In this document: piece by piece, positions 55,723 to 64,000 of the stretch | Position numbering within the stretch: the stretch's first letter is position 1 | Layout of the letters: each line of letters begins with the position of its first letter | Assembly: GCA_016789605.1 (NCBI GenBank) | Contig: JAEUQO010000064.1 | Span: forward strand, 1 to 64,000 | Source of the DNA: Acidobacteriota bacterium | GTDB taxonomy: Bacteria > Acidobacteriota > Blastocatellia > RBC074 | Length of the DNA: 64,000 nucleotides | Reading direction: 5' to 3' | Program-made: the position numbers and the translations under genes | Notes under the pieces: model-generated | What the model was told of the DNA's origin: nothing | What the model saw: only the letters and a program-made list of their open reading frames with translations | Databases searched by the model: none

Positions 55723-56997
55723 ATGAGTAACCATACGTTTGCCGCGCGTACGCGGCGTTTTGCTCTCGACAACGGCATCACTTTGCTGGTGCTGGAAAAT
55801 CGCGTCAACCCGACGGTGTCGCTTGCCGGCTATTTGCGCGCAGGCGCGTTTTTCAACCCGCAAGGAAAAGAAGGACTGGCCAGCGTCACGACCAGCATGC
55901 TCAACAAAGGCACCGCCAAACGCAGCAAGCTGGAAATTGCCGACGCATTGGAATCAACCGGCGCACGGGTGGGCGTTTCTTCCAACACCTTTACCAGTTC
56001 GATCAACGGACAATCGCTGAGCAAAGATTTGCCGTTGATCATCAGCACGCTGGCCGAAGAGTTGCGCGAACCGACCTTTCCCGCCGAAGAGCTGGAAAAA
56101 CTGAAGCAGCGCATCGTTGCCAGCATTCGCGAAGACCTGGACGACACGCGTTCACGCGCCTACGAGCGGATGTCGCAACTGATCTTTCCGCAGCACAGTC
56201 CGTTTTACCGGATTTCGGCGGAAGCGTTGATTCAACAAGTTGAACAACTGACCGCAGACGACATTCGCGGTTTTCACCAGCAGTATTTCGGCGCGCCGGG
56301 CATGATTCTGACCCTGGTCGGAGACGTAGACGCCGATGAGGTGCGTGCGTTGATCGAACGCGAACTCGGTTCCTGGCAAGGGGCTGTTGCGCCGCAAATA
56401 GATGTCGCCGAAACGCCGTTGCAAGCCGCGCCGCACCGCGAAATCGTGGCGATGAAAGACAAGGCGAATTGCGATGTGATTCTGGCGCACGCGTCACGAT
56501 TGCGGCGGCTGAACCCCGATTATCTGGCGGCGATGATCGCCAATCGTGCGTTGGGACAATCCACGTTGTCTTCGCGGCTGGGGTTGAAAGTGCGCGACGA
56601 AATGGGATTGACCTATGGCATCAATTCTTCGTTTAGCGAATCTGGCATCGCCGACGGGCCATTCACGATCAGCGTCACCGTTGCGCAGCAAAATATTGAC
56701 CTGGCGATAGACACCACGCTCGAACTCGTGCGCGAATACCGCACGGATGGCATTCGCCCCGATGAGTTACAGGACGAGCAATCGTCGGTCACCGGTTCTT
56801 TCAAAATCGGATTGGCGACCAACGGCGGAATGGCCGGACAAATTGCCAGCGCTGAACTGTTCGGCCTTGGCGTTGGCTATCTGGACGAATACCCCTCGTT
56901 GATTCGCGCACTGACCAAAGACGAGATTGATGCCGCGATTCGCAAGTATCTGCATCCTGATGTGATGACCGCCGTCATCGCCGGAACGGTGGATTAA
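55723..56997 (+). CDS. M16 family protein, non-catalytic subunit
   Basis: 424 residues of the M16 fold. At the position of HXXEH it reads EGLASVTTSML, so zinc cannot be bound. The Arg/Tyr pair that helps substrate binding in such subunits is present in GLKVRDEMGLTYGINSSFS. Active and inactive M16B proteins commonly form a heterodimer, as in mitochondrial processing peptidase. The gene starts 3 bases after the catalytic subunit. Confidence 0.9.
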   Translation: MSNHTFAARTRRFALDNGITLLVLENRVNPTVSLAGYLRAGAFFNPQGKEGLASVTTSMLNKGTAKRSKLEIADALESTGARVGVSSNTFTSSINGQSLSKDLPLIISTLAEELREPTFPAEELEKLKQRIVASIREDLDDTRSRAYERMSQLIFPQHSPFYRISAEALIQQVEQLTADDIRGFHQQYFGAPGMILTLVGDVDADEVRALIERELGSWQGAVAPQIDVAETPLQAAPHREIVAMKDKANCDVILAHASRLRRLNPDYLAAMIANRALGQSTLSSRLGLKVRDEMGLTYGINSSFSESGIADGPFTISVTVAQQNIDLAIDTTLELVREYRTDGIRPDELQDEQSSVTGSFKIGLATNGGMAGQIASAELFGLGVGYLDEYPSLIRALTKDEIDAAIRKYLHPDVMTAVIAGTVD

Positions 56998-57004
56998 CGA
57001 CAGA

Positions 57005-57053
57005 AGGGATGAGAGATGGTGTGGTTGAGTTCCGCATCCGATCTCTCATCCCT
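57005..57053. terminator. hairpin after the M16 operon
   Basis: Thirteen-base perfect arms (57005-57017 and 57041-57053) lie just past the second M16 stop. A further AGCAGG/CCTGCT hairpin with a short T-rich run follows at 57072-57092. Together they probably end the operon. Confidence 0.5.
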
Positions 57054-57221
57054 ACAGCCAGGTGAGAACCGAGCAGGCTTTCCTGCTTGTTTCGCTGCTG
57101 TGGATTCCCACAATCAAACGCGCGGTTGCGCCCAGCTTCAGCCGTTGGCACACGCCTAACCCTTCCTTCCCGATAAACCGATAATCCCGTCGCTGACAAC
57201 AATTCATTTCCTGGAGGGATT

Positions 57222-58484
57222 ATGCTCGTACGAATGGCAGCCATCGTGTTTATTTTTGTGTGTACGTCCGTGGCCTGGGCGATTCTGGGCACGACCGTGA
57301 CCACGCGCACCGCCACGCAAGATAACAATCTGAAAAGCGCCGTTGGCCAGCTTTGGGGCACGCCGCAACATCAGCTTGCGCCACAACTTCATTATGAAAC
57401 CGTCGCAGAGCACAAGGTCAGCGGCGTCGAGAATGGCAAACTGACGACCGTCGTCAATCGAGAAGTCCTGAAACATCCGCTGTTGCTCGATGGCAGCGAC
57501 CTCAACGTCAATTTGCAACTGGAACACCGGCAAAAAGGATTGCTCTGGTATTCGACGTACCGCGTGCAATTCAATGGCAAATACCGTGTGACCAATTACA
57601 CCGACGCCGAACGTGACGTGGTCTTTACGTTTGCGTTGCCGACAAAAGAAAGCGTGTATGACAACTTCCGGCTAGCCGTCGGCGCGCGCGAAGTCGGCAA
57701 TCTGCAATTCAATGCCGGAGCCGTGCAAGAAACGGTAAAACTGAAACCCGGACAATCTGAAACCGTCGAAGTCGCCTATGGCACACAGGGGCTGGATGAT
57801 TGGTGGTATGACTTTGGCGCAGACGTGAATCAGGTCAAAAACTTCTCGTTGGTGATGCGCACCGATTTCGGCGAAATTGATTTTCCGCCCAGCAGCATTT
57901 CGCCGACGCAGAAAGTTGCGACAGGCAATGGCTGGGAATTGCGCTGGCAATATGCCAGTCTGCTTTCGGGCGTGAAAATCGGCATGGTGATGCCGCACAA
58001 ACTGAATCCGGGGCCGTGGGTCAGCGATGTCAGTTTTTCCGCGCCGGTTTCCTTGTTTCTCTTTTTCTTCGTGCTGTTTTTGCTGACCACCGTCAAAAAA
58101 GTGAAATTGCATCCGATGAATTACTTTTTCATCGGCACGGCGTTTTTCAGCTTTCATTTGTTGCTGGCGTACCTGGTGGATCACATTTCAATTCACGCGG
58201 CGTTTTTGCTTTGCTCGCTGGTTTCGATCTTTTTGACGGTGTCGTATTTGCGCCTGGTGGTGGGCAATCGTTTCGCGTTTGTCGAAGCGGGCGTGCTGCA
58301 ATTTGTCTATCTGGTGTTGTTTTCCTACACGTTCTTTTTTGAACGCTACACGGGATTGGCCATCACCATTCTTTGCATCCTGACGCTGTTCATCGTGATG
58401 CAATTTACCGGGCGCGTGGATTGGGATACTCTGTTTCGCAAGGGCGAATCGCCCACCATTGCTCCGGCAGAAACTACCGTCTAA
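57222..58484 (+). CDS. creD: CreD-like inner membrane protein
   Basis: 420 residues, ATG behind GGAGGG. An N-terminal helix (1-22) precedes an extracytoplasmic beta-rich domain of about 270 residues (NGKYRVTNYTDAERDVVFTF, VAYGTQGLDDWWYDF). Five or six helices at the end follow the CreD pattern: KVKLHPMNYFFIGTAFFSFH, LVDHISIHAAFLLCS, LVLFSYTFFFERYTG and the late RVDW. CreD (Cet) is linked to envelope stress and antibiotic response in Gram-negatives under CreBC control; no CreBC is next to it here. An L,D-transpeptidase gene starts 9 bases later. Confidence 0.72.
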   Translation: MLVRMAAIVFIFVCTSVAWAILGTTVTTRTATQDNNLKSAVGQLWGTPQHQLAPQLHYETVAEHKVSGVENGKLTTVVNREVLKHPLLLDGSDLNVNLQLEHRQKGLLWYSTYRVQFNGKYRVTNYTDAERDVVFTFALPTKESVYDNFRLAVGAREVGNLQFNAGAVQETVKLKPGQSETVEVAYGTQGLDDWWYDFGADVNQVKNFSLVMRTDFGEIDFPPSSISPTQKVATGNGWELRWQYASLLSGVKIGMVMPHKLNPGPWVSDVSFSAPVSLFLFFFVLFLLTTVKKVKLHPMNYFFIGTAFFSFHLLLAYLVDHISIHAAFLLCSLVSIFLTVSYLRLVVGNRFAFVEAGVLQFVYLVLFSYTFFFERYTGLAITILCILTLFIVMQFTGRVDWDTLFRKGESPTIAPAETTV

Positions 58485-58493
58485 AGGAAACCG

Positions 58494-59045
58494 ATGAGCG
58501 CAATTTCAATCTGTCTTTTGTTTTGGGCGGCAAGTGGTTGGCTGGCAACCGTCACGGAACAAAACGCCGACGTGCAATACCGGCTGCTGATCAAAAAAGC
58601 CGAGCGCAAGCTGTATGTGTATCGCCGCCAGGGCGGCAAGGAAGCTTTGTGGAAAACATACGGCATCGCGCTTGGCGGCAATCCGGTCGGACACAAACAA
58701 AAACAGGGAGACAGCGCAACACCCGAAGGCGACTATTACATCACGCACAAAAATCCGAAGAGCAATTACTATCTTTCGCTCGGCATCAGTTATCCGAATG
58801 CAAAGGATGCTGATGCCGGGTTGAAAGCCGGGCTGATTACCAAAGCGCAACATCAACAAATCGTAAGCGCGCTGGCACGCCAGGAAAAACCGCTGCAAAA
58901 CACGCGGTTGGGCGGCGACATCTTCATCCACGGTGGAGGCGTTGACCGTGACTGGACGCTGGGTTGCATCGCGCTCGTCAACGAAGAAATAAAGGAGTTG
59001 TTTGATCTGCTGCCGGTCAAAACGCCGCTGCGGATCGTGCCTTGA
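58494..59045 (+). CDS. L,D-transpeptidase (YkuD family)
   Basis: 183 residues. A short N-terminal hydrophobic segment (3-20) exports or anchors it. The YkuD domain runs from about 28 to the end, with KKAERKLYVYR, the SATPEGDYYITHKNPKSNYY segment and the active site IHGGGVDRDWTLGCIAL containing the catalytic Cys and His. It cross-links peptidoglycan or attaches proteins to it in the periplasm. Its pairing with a CreD-like gene suggests a common link to cell-wall stress. Confidence 0.9.
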   Translation: MSAISICLLFWAASGWLATVTEQNADVQYRLLIKKAERKLYVYRRQGGKEALWKTYGIALGGNPVGHKQKQGDSATPEGDYYITHKNPKSNYYLSLGISYPNAKDADAGLKAGLITKAQHQQIVSALARQEKPLQNTRLGGDIFIHGGGVDRDWTLGCIALVNEEIKELFDLLPVKTPLRIVP

Positions 59046-59049
59046 CGCT

Positions 59050-60411
59050 ATGCGGACTTTATATTTGGACTGTTTTGCGGGCGCCAGCGGCGACATGCTG
59101 CTTGGCGCATTGCTGGATTTGGGGCTCGATTTCGCCTTTCTGAAAGCAGAACTGGCGAAGCTGGGTGTGCCCGGGTATGAACTGAGCCTGACGCGCGTGG
59201 ATCGCAGCGGCATTTCGGCGGCCAAGTTCGACGTGCATTTGCAGCGCGAAGCTCACCATCATCACGATCACGATCACGGGCATCACGATCATGATCACGA
59301 TCACGATCACGGGCATCATCACCACGAGCACGACCACGGGCATCACCATCACGATCACGGGCATCACGATCACGATCACGATCACGGGCATCACCACCAC
59401 GAGCACGAACACCATCATCACGAACATGAGCACGAGCATCATCATCGTGGGCTGACTGAAATCAAACGGCTGATTTCGGCGGCCTCGCTGTCTGATTCGG
59501 TGAAAGCGCGTGCGCAAGCCATCTTTCAGCGGATTGGCGAAGCCGAAGCGAAAATTCACGGGATGCCGATAGAGGCCGTACACTTTCACGAAGTCGGGGC
59601 GATTGATTCCATCGTGGATATTGTCGGCGCTTGCATCGGGCTGGAAGCGCTCGGCATCGGGCGCATCATTTCGTCACCGTTGCACGTCGGTTCGGGAACG
59701 TTCAAATGCGCGCACGGCATCTATCCGGTGCCGGGACCGGCGACAACAGAATTGCTCAAAGGCGTTCCGCTGTATGCCAAAGACATTCAAGGAGAGTTGG
59801 TAACGCCGACCGGCGCGGCGATCATCGCGACTTTGGCGGAACGTTTCGCGCCGATGCCGTTGATGCGTGTGGAAAAAATCGGTTATGGCGCAGGCACGCG
59901 CACCTATCCGAATTTCCCCAACGTGTTGCGCGCAGTGCTCGGCCAACTGGCCGAAGACGCTGACGCCACGCCTGGAACCGTCACGGTCATCGAAGCGCAG
60001 ATTGACGATCTGAACCCGCAAGTGTTCGGGCATTTGATGGAACAGGCATTGGCGGCGGGCGCGCTGGATTTGTTTTACACGCCCGTGCAGATGAAGAAAA
60101 ACCGGCCCGGTGTGTTGCTGACACTGCTTTGCAAACCGGAAGACCGCGTGCCGATGTGCGATATGCTGTTTCGTGAAACGACCACGCTCGGCGTTCGCTA
60201 TCGGCAGGAAGAGCGCGAGATTTTGCAGCGGGATTTCACCACGGCAGAAACGCCATACGGCCCGATTCGGCTGAAAATCGCCCGGCGTCAAAACGGCGAG
60301 GTGATGAATGTTTCACCGGAATTTGAAGACTGCCACGCTGCTGCCGCGCAACACGGTGTCAGCTTGCGCGAAGTGCAGTTGGCGGCGTTGACCGCTGCTT
60401 CTCGCCAGTAA
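59050..60411 (+). CDS. larC: LarC nickel-insertion protein with extended histidine-rich tract
   Basis: 453 residues. LarC is the CTP-dependent cyclometallase that inserts nickel to finish the nickel-pincer nucleotide cofactor of lactate racemase and relatives. Family marks are LYLDCFAGASGDMLLGALLDLG, AVHFHEVGAIDSIVDIVGA, HVGSGTFKCAHG and the second domain from about 320 (EAQIDDLNPQVFGHLME). Residues 69-132 consist only of His (42), Asp, Glu and Gly and should bind many metal ions. It is one continuous frame, unlike the frameshifted larC1/larC2. The gene starts 4 bases after the transpeptidase. larB and larE are not in the window. Confidence 0.93.
   Translation: MRTLYLDCFAGASGDMLLGALLDLGLDFAFLKAELAKLGVPGYELSLTRVDRSGISAAKFDVHLQREAHHHHDHDHGHHDHDHDHDHGHHHHEHDHGHHHHDHGHHDHDHDHGHHHHEHEHHHHEHEHEHHHRGLTEIKRLISAASLSDSVKARAQAIFQRIGEAEAKIHGMPIEAVHFHEVGAIDSIVDIVGACIGLEALGIGRIISSPLHVGSGTFKCAHGIYPVPGPATTELLKGVPLYAKDIQGELVTPTGAAIIATLAERFAPMPLMRVEKIGYGAGTRTYPNFPNVLRAVLGQLAEDADATPGTVTVIEAQIDDLNPQVFGHLMEQALAAGALDLFYTPVQMKKNRPGVLLTLLCKPEDRVPMCDMLFRETTTLGVRYRQEEREILQRDFTTAETPYGPIRLKIARRQNGEVMNVSPEFEDCHAAAAQHGVSLREVQLAALTAASRQ
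59254..59445 (+). repeat. in-frame tandem repeat encoding the His-rich tract of LarC
   Basis: 192 bases built from degenerate copies of GATCACGATCACGGGCATCA-like units encode 64 residues of His, Asp, Glu and Gly. Such a repeat is prone to length change by slippage. Confidence 0.85.
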
Positions 60412-60431
60412 GGGCAAAACTCAGCGGCGCA

Positions 60432-60485
60432 AAAATGAAAAGAGCGCGCAGAGGACAAGCCTCCTCTGCGCGCTCTTTTCATTTT
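60432..60485. terminator. long perfect hairpin between convergent genes
   Basis: Twenty-four-base perfect arms (60432-60455 and 60462-60485) with a 6-base loop. The A-rich outer left arm, GC core and T-rich right end fit a bidirectional terminator for larC and the macroglobulin gene, whose stop lies 12 bases away. Confidence 0.88.
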
Positions 60486-60496
60486 GCTCGGTGTCG

Positions 60497-63400
60497 TTAT
60501 TCGATCACGACACGGTCGCTGGCCGAACGCCCGAAGGTTTCCGGGTGGTACATCTCTTCGGCCTTGGTCGGCGGCACGACGAAGTTGCCGGGCGTGGTCG
60601 CACGTGCAACGTAGGAATAGTTGTACACGCCTTCCCACAACAGCGAGGTGAAAGCTTCGACGCGTTCGTCGCGCATGTTTTGGTGTTCGAACCATTGCCA
60701 CCAGCGCCACCACCAATTGCCGGATGTCTGGTCTTTGGGGTCTTGAGGCAAACGGCCCGTGATGGCCAGCTCAGGATTCAGCGCTTCCAATCCCGCCGGA
60801 AGCGGGTCTACCAACGCGACGTGATACCGGCGCGCTGTCGCGATCAGCGACAAGCGCACGCGAACTTTTGCGCCCGCCTTGATGCGCCAGGTGCCGTCTT
60901 CCAAACGGCGCACGTCGTTCGGATCATCAATCGCTTCATAGACGCGCAAAACCGTGAATCCGTAATCGGCGGGTTTCAGCGTCAAACTGGTGGGCGCGTA
61001 ATTCATGCCAATGCGGTAATACAAACGGCCTGCGCCTTCTTTGCTCAACGTCAGATTTTGCGCGCTGCTGGCGTTGGACATCAGATAGCTCATCGGCACG
61101 TTGAGCTGGCTGCGGTCGGTGGAACGGCCACGGAATTCGTGACTGCCCGCAAAGGCGTCACCCAACCAGGCGCGTGCGATGAAATCCGGCGTCGTTTTTT
61201 CGTAGGTGTTGAAATAGCGATCCAGCGCCAGCAACACAAACGCGTTTTCCTGGGTGTTTTCCCAACGCCCGGCTTTGCGATGGGCCAGCAAACCGCGCAC
61301 GATTTTGGGGATCAAATCGTTTTTCGGATCGTCACCGATCAGGCTATCGAGAATGATGCCGTCGGCGCGGCGGCTGGAATGCAGCATCACTTGTGCGCCG
61401 TCGCTGTAACTGGTGGTGAAATGCGCTGCGCCTGCCGTTTCTTCGGCGCGGTTGAGCAGGTGACGGCGAATGGCCGCCGTGTCGGCGTCAGTGCCGGGCG
61501 CGCCGGTAAAGACAGGCAACAACCAGCCGACGGCTTCGAGCGGCAAATTATTGAGCGTGCCGGCTTCGTCGATCAGCCGCCGCGCGCGCGCCAGGTCGCG
61601 GTCGCCCATGCGCGTGCGCACATTGAGCGCAAACGCAATCAATGCGCGGCGCGATTCCAGGCTGTACCAGCCCGGAATGTGCTGTTCGACGGTGCGCAGG
61701 TACTGTTGTGACCGTGTGAGCATGTCACCCGGAACGTCGAACTTCTTATCTTTGGCGCGCTGCAACGCCAGCGCGACGTGGATGCTCAGATACGGCCATG
61801 ATTCATCATTGCGCCGCCAGAACCCGAACCCGCCATCCACGTTTTGCAGACCCTGCAACCGTTTCAGATCGCGTTCAACCGAAGCCAACAGTTGATCGGC
61901 AGGCGGCAACCCTGCGGCGTCAAATGCCGCCAGCACATCGCGCAACGAAGCAATCGCAAGCAAGCGAGACGCAACCTGTTCGGCGCAGTCATACGGATAG
62001 GTCGTCAGGTACAGCACGGCGTCTGTCAGCGCTTGCAGTTGCGTGGAAGAGGTCGTGATTTCCAATCCGCCGAATTGTTTGAACGCGTCCGAGGGCGCTT
62101 TGATTGGTTGCGCGATTGCGCCCGCGTCAATTTCACCGTAAGTGGCAAAGGCTTCTGTGGTCGCGGGCGTCCACACGGGCAAAGAGATTTCGGCGGCGTC
62201 TGCCCATTTGCCGCTGGTTGCCGCAAATTGGAAACGCGCCGTGCCTGGTTTGAGCGTCGTGGTCGGAAAACGGACTTCGACGCGGTCGTTGGCGGGAACC
62301 GTGATGCGACGGCCTTGTCCGGCGGTCAATTGCGCATTGCTGGCGCGCACCGCCAACGACACATCCAACGGATTGTCCGTCTGGTTTTGGATGACGACCG
62401 GCATTTCAAAACGGTCGCCGAAATTCAGGAAGCGCGGCGCGCTGGGCCGCACCATCAACGGCAAGCGCGCCGTGATGGCTGATTCACCTGTGCCAAACTG
62501 TTTGCTGCCCGCAGCAGCAACGGCCATCACGCGATAACGCGTCAGGTTGTCTGGCAATTTCACCTGCACGGTGGCGCGTCCTTGTTCGTCGGTTGGCAGA
62601 GAACCCGCGAAAAAGGCCAGCGCATTGAAATCCAGACGCGCACGGATTGGCGTGTCGGGTTCTCCGGCGCTGGCGTCAGCGGCCATCGCCATTCTGGCTC
62701 GCGGAGCCGCTGGGGCAGCCATTTCCAGCGCGACGCTTTTTAGTGCTGCACCAGCCACACCACCACCGCCGCCTTGTTTCATCTGACTGATCAACATCGC
62801 GGGGTCGCTCAATTCCACTTTTTTGCGCAGATGGAAATCGGCGACGTCAGGGCCACGCTGGTAATAGAAGCTATTGAGCGGATCGGCCAGTTGGTAATTG
62901 CTCAGCGCCAGCACGGCTTCATCCACCACGACCACTGCCACTTCGCTGCCACTGACCGGACGGCCCTGCGTGTCTTTGACCTGAAGTGTGACCGCCGTTT
63001 CGCCGCCGGGTTCCAGCGCTTTGTCGCGCGGCGTCGCGGCGACGGTCAGTTTACGTTGTGACAGGGAGACGCCCAGATTCAATTCGCCAGCGGCAAAGGC
63101 CGGACGTTTGGGCAATTTCGGATCGGCTTTGCCTTCGTTGTCGGTACGCGTGGCGGCTCCGACCAGATCAACCTGTACGTGCAGGTTGGGCACGTATTCG
63201 TCGAGCAGCAGAATTTTCAGCGTATGAGACGCTGACGTCATCGTGAACCGTTCGCTGGATACCAGACCTTCGCGACGCAACGTCAGCACGCCTTCGGCGG
63301 GGAAGAACGGCGCTTGCACCAGAATTTCCGCTGTTTGGCCGGGTTGATATTCTTTCAGGTTCGGAATCAGTTCGACCTTTTCCTGTGACAGATCACGTTG

Positions 63401-64000
63401 CGGCAATTGTTTTCCGCCCGCCACCCACAACATCAGCTCGCTTTCGTTCAGGCGTTCGCGGTCGTCATAAATCGAAGCCAGAATGCGATAGCGCCCGCCT
63501 TCTTTGGTTTCAAACCGACAGGTGGCGGCTTTGTCGCCCGATTTCACCACACACTCTTGCAGGTTGGTTTCGCGTTCGCGCCATTGGCCTTTGTCAAACA
63601 CCCAGTCGAGCAAGAGGGCACGGATGCGGATTTCGCGGTTGGCAATCAGTTTGCCGTCAATGTCGCTGGCGATGGTTTCGACGATGAGCGGTTCGCCTTG
63701 TTGCACAAAGTTGCGCGGGCTGCGCAACCCGACATACAGGTCTGAAGGATGCACCAGCAGCGTCGTCGCAGCCGAGAGCATCTGGCGATTGACGTCCTGC
63801 ACGTTGACGCTGGCCGACACGCTGGCCGGTTGCGCCGGGCTCACGGAGTCGAAATCAATGCGCAAGTGGTGCTTTCCGGCGGCGTCCGTGCGCGCGGCAA
63901 ACGATTTGGTCGCGCCACCCGTGTAGTCGTTGTAAGGCATCCACCAGGCCGTCCATTTGCCGAAACTGAAATCTGCGCGATTGGGCGGCGTGTACCGGGT
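60497..64000 (-). CDS. alpha-2-macroglobulin family protein, C-terminal part (cut by window edge)
   Basis: The frame is open from base 64000 to the stop at 60497, giving 1167 residues without the N-terminus. Visible are macroglobulin-like beta domains, a Gly/Ala/Met-rich stretch possibly corresponding to the bait region (near 62650-62800), and the A2M domain (LPDNLTRYRVMAVA, RPSAPRFLNFGDRFEMPVV). The thioester motif CAEQ lies in YPYDCAEQVASR near 61976-61987, followed by the helical thioester domain and a receptor-like C-terminus. Such proteins trap attacking proteases in the periplasm. The partner PBP1C gene is not in the window. Confidence 0.9.
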   Translation of the reverse strand, partial: TRYTPPNRADFSFGKWTAWWMPYNDYTGGATKSFAARTDAAGKHHLRIDFDSVSPAQPASVSASVNVQDVNRQMLSAATTLLVHPSDLYVGLRSPRNFVQQGEPLIVETIASDIDGKLIANREIRIRALLLDWVFDKGQWRERETNLQECVVKSGDKAATCRFETKEGGRYRILASIYDDRERLNESELMLWVAGGKQLPQRDLSQEKVELIPNLKEYQPGQTAEILVQAPFFPAEGVLTLRREGLVSSERFTMTSASHTLKILLLDEYVPNLHVQVDLVGAATRTDNEGKADPKLPKRPAFAAGELNLGVSLSQRKLTVAATPRDKALEPGGETAVTLQVKDTQGRPVSGSEVAVVVVDEAVLALSNYQLADPLNSFYYQRGPDVADFHLRKKVELSDPAMLISQMKQGGGGGVAGAALKSVALEMAAPAAPRARMAMAADASAGEPDTPIRARLDFNALAFFAGSLPTDEQGRATVQVKLPDNLTRYRVMAVAAAGSKQFGTGESAITARLPLMVRPSAPRFLNFGDRFEMPVVIQNQTDNPLDVSLAVRASNAQLTAGQGRRITVPANDRVEVRFPTTTLKPGTARFQFAATSGKWADAAEISLPVWTPATTEAFATYGEIDAGAIAQPIKAPSDAFKQFGGLEITTSSTQLQALTDAVLYLTTYPYDCAEQVASRLLAIASLRDVLAAFDAAGLPPADQLLASVERDLKRLQGLQNVDGGFGFWRRNDESWPYLSIHVALALQRAKDKKFDVPGDMLTRSQQYLRTVEQHIPGWYSLESRRALIAFALNVRTRMGDRDLARARRLIDEAGTLNNLPLEAVGWLLPVFTGAPGTDADTAAIRRHLLNRAEETAGAAHFTTSYSDGAQVMLHSSRRADGIILDSLIGDDPKNDLIPKIVRGLLAHRKAGRWENTQENAFVLLALDRYFNTYEKTTPDFIARAWLGDAFAGSHEFRGRSTDRSQLNVPMSYLMSNASSAQNLTLSKEGAGRLYYRIGMNYAPTSLTLKPADYGFTVLRVYEAIDDPNDVRRLEDGTWRIKAGAKVRVRLSLIATARRYHVALVDPLPAGLEALNPELAITGRLPQDPKDQTSGNWWWRWWQWFEHQNMRDERVEAFTSLLWEGVYNYSYVARATTPGNFVVPPTKAEEMYHPETFGRSASDRVVIE

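Noticed and set aside
57222-58484. Reading the CreD-like gene as part of a CreBCD system
   Set aside because: No CreB or CreC gene is adjacent; the two-component genes in the window are far away and linked to other loci.
59254-59445. Tandem repeat considered as a CRISPR array
   Set aside because: No spacers of constant length; the repeat is in frame and encodes the His tract of LarC.
60491-61711. 406-codon open frame opposite the macroglobulin gene
   Set aside because: Antisense shadow; the minus frame has clear A2M motifs including the thioester.

Overview
The window looks like chromosomal DNA of an acidobacterium, most likely of the Blastocatellia type. The sequence shows two exported proteins ending in the TIGR03437 C-terminal domain that is typical of Acidobacteriota, a FecR-domain secreted protein, an alpha-2-macroglobulin, a bacillithiol-disulfide-reductase-like YpdA, many Gram-negative envelope proteins, and fairly high GC with frequent TTG/GTG starts behind good ribosome binding sites. 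The phylum call is inference from this gene content; there is no rRNA, tRNA or marker-gene tree here.

Layout. 1-5245 (minus strand): start of a secreted protein cut by the window edge, a LolC/E-type permease, a GT-C glycosyltransferase and lysS. 5541-17534 (plus strand): a compact run of surface-polysaccharide genes (flippase-like protein, membrane protein, DUF4177 protein, Cys-less asparagine-synthase-like protein, methyltransferase, two GT4 glycosyltransferases, O-antigen-ligase-type protein, AsnB-type amidotransferase), mostly joined by ATGA overlaps, with a cobalamin adenosyltransferase embedded. 17506-19643: DUF4126 protein, then meaB and methylmalonyl-CoA epimerase, which with the adenosyltransferase supply B12-dependent methylmalonyl-CoA metabolism. 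19714-24918: parvulin lipoprotein, mtnP, TPR-like protein, PfkB kinase, a DapF homologue with both catalytic cysteines changed to serine, DUF2007 protein and cutA. 25193-31621: two-component system, type II NADH dehydrogenase, small PQQ-repeat protein, homoserine dehydrogenase, membrane-anchored unknown. 31622-39038: a MITE-like repeat and a 57-bp perfect palindrome, FecR protein, histone-deacetylase-like hydrolase, a Lys/Ala-rich exported protein, and a sigma54-type two-component pair. 39410-50675: NHL/TIGR03437 protein, msrB, CAP/TIGR03437 protein, argG, second copy of the MITE-like repeat, DUF4412 lipoprotein, Tat-exported sugar isomerase, cupin, unknown secreted protein, ypdA. 50685-64000: large LTD/DUF11 secreted protein, an operon of a degenerate HemE-like protein with an active/inactive M16 peptidase pair, a CreD-like membrane protein, L,D-transpeptidase, larC with a 64-residue metal-binding tract, and an alpha-2-macroglobulin running off the window.

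The most unusual items are: (i) the two-copy, about 103-bp inverted-repeat element; (ii) long, nearly loop-less perfect hairpins at convergent gene junctions; (iii) the DapF homologue lacking both catalytic cysteines; (iv) the HemE-fold protein lacking substrate-binding and catalytic residues, co-transcribed with M16 peptidases; (v) a Cys-rich secreted module shared by the proteins at 1-315 and 50685-53171; (vi) the histidine-rich LarC.
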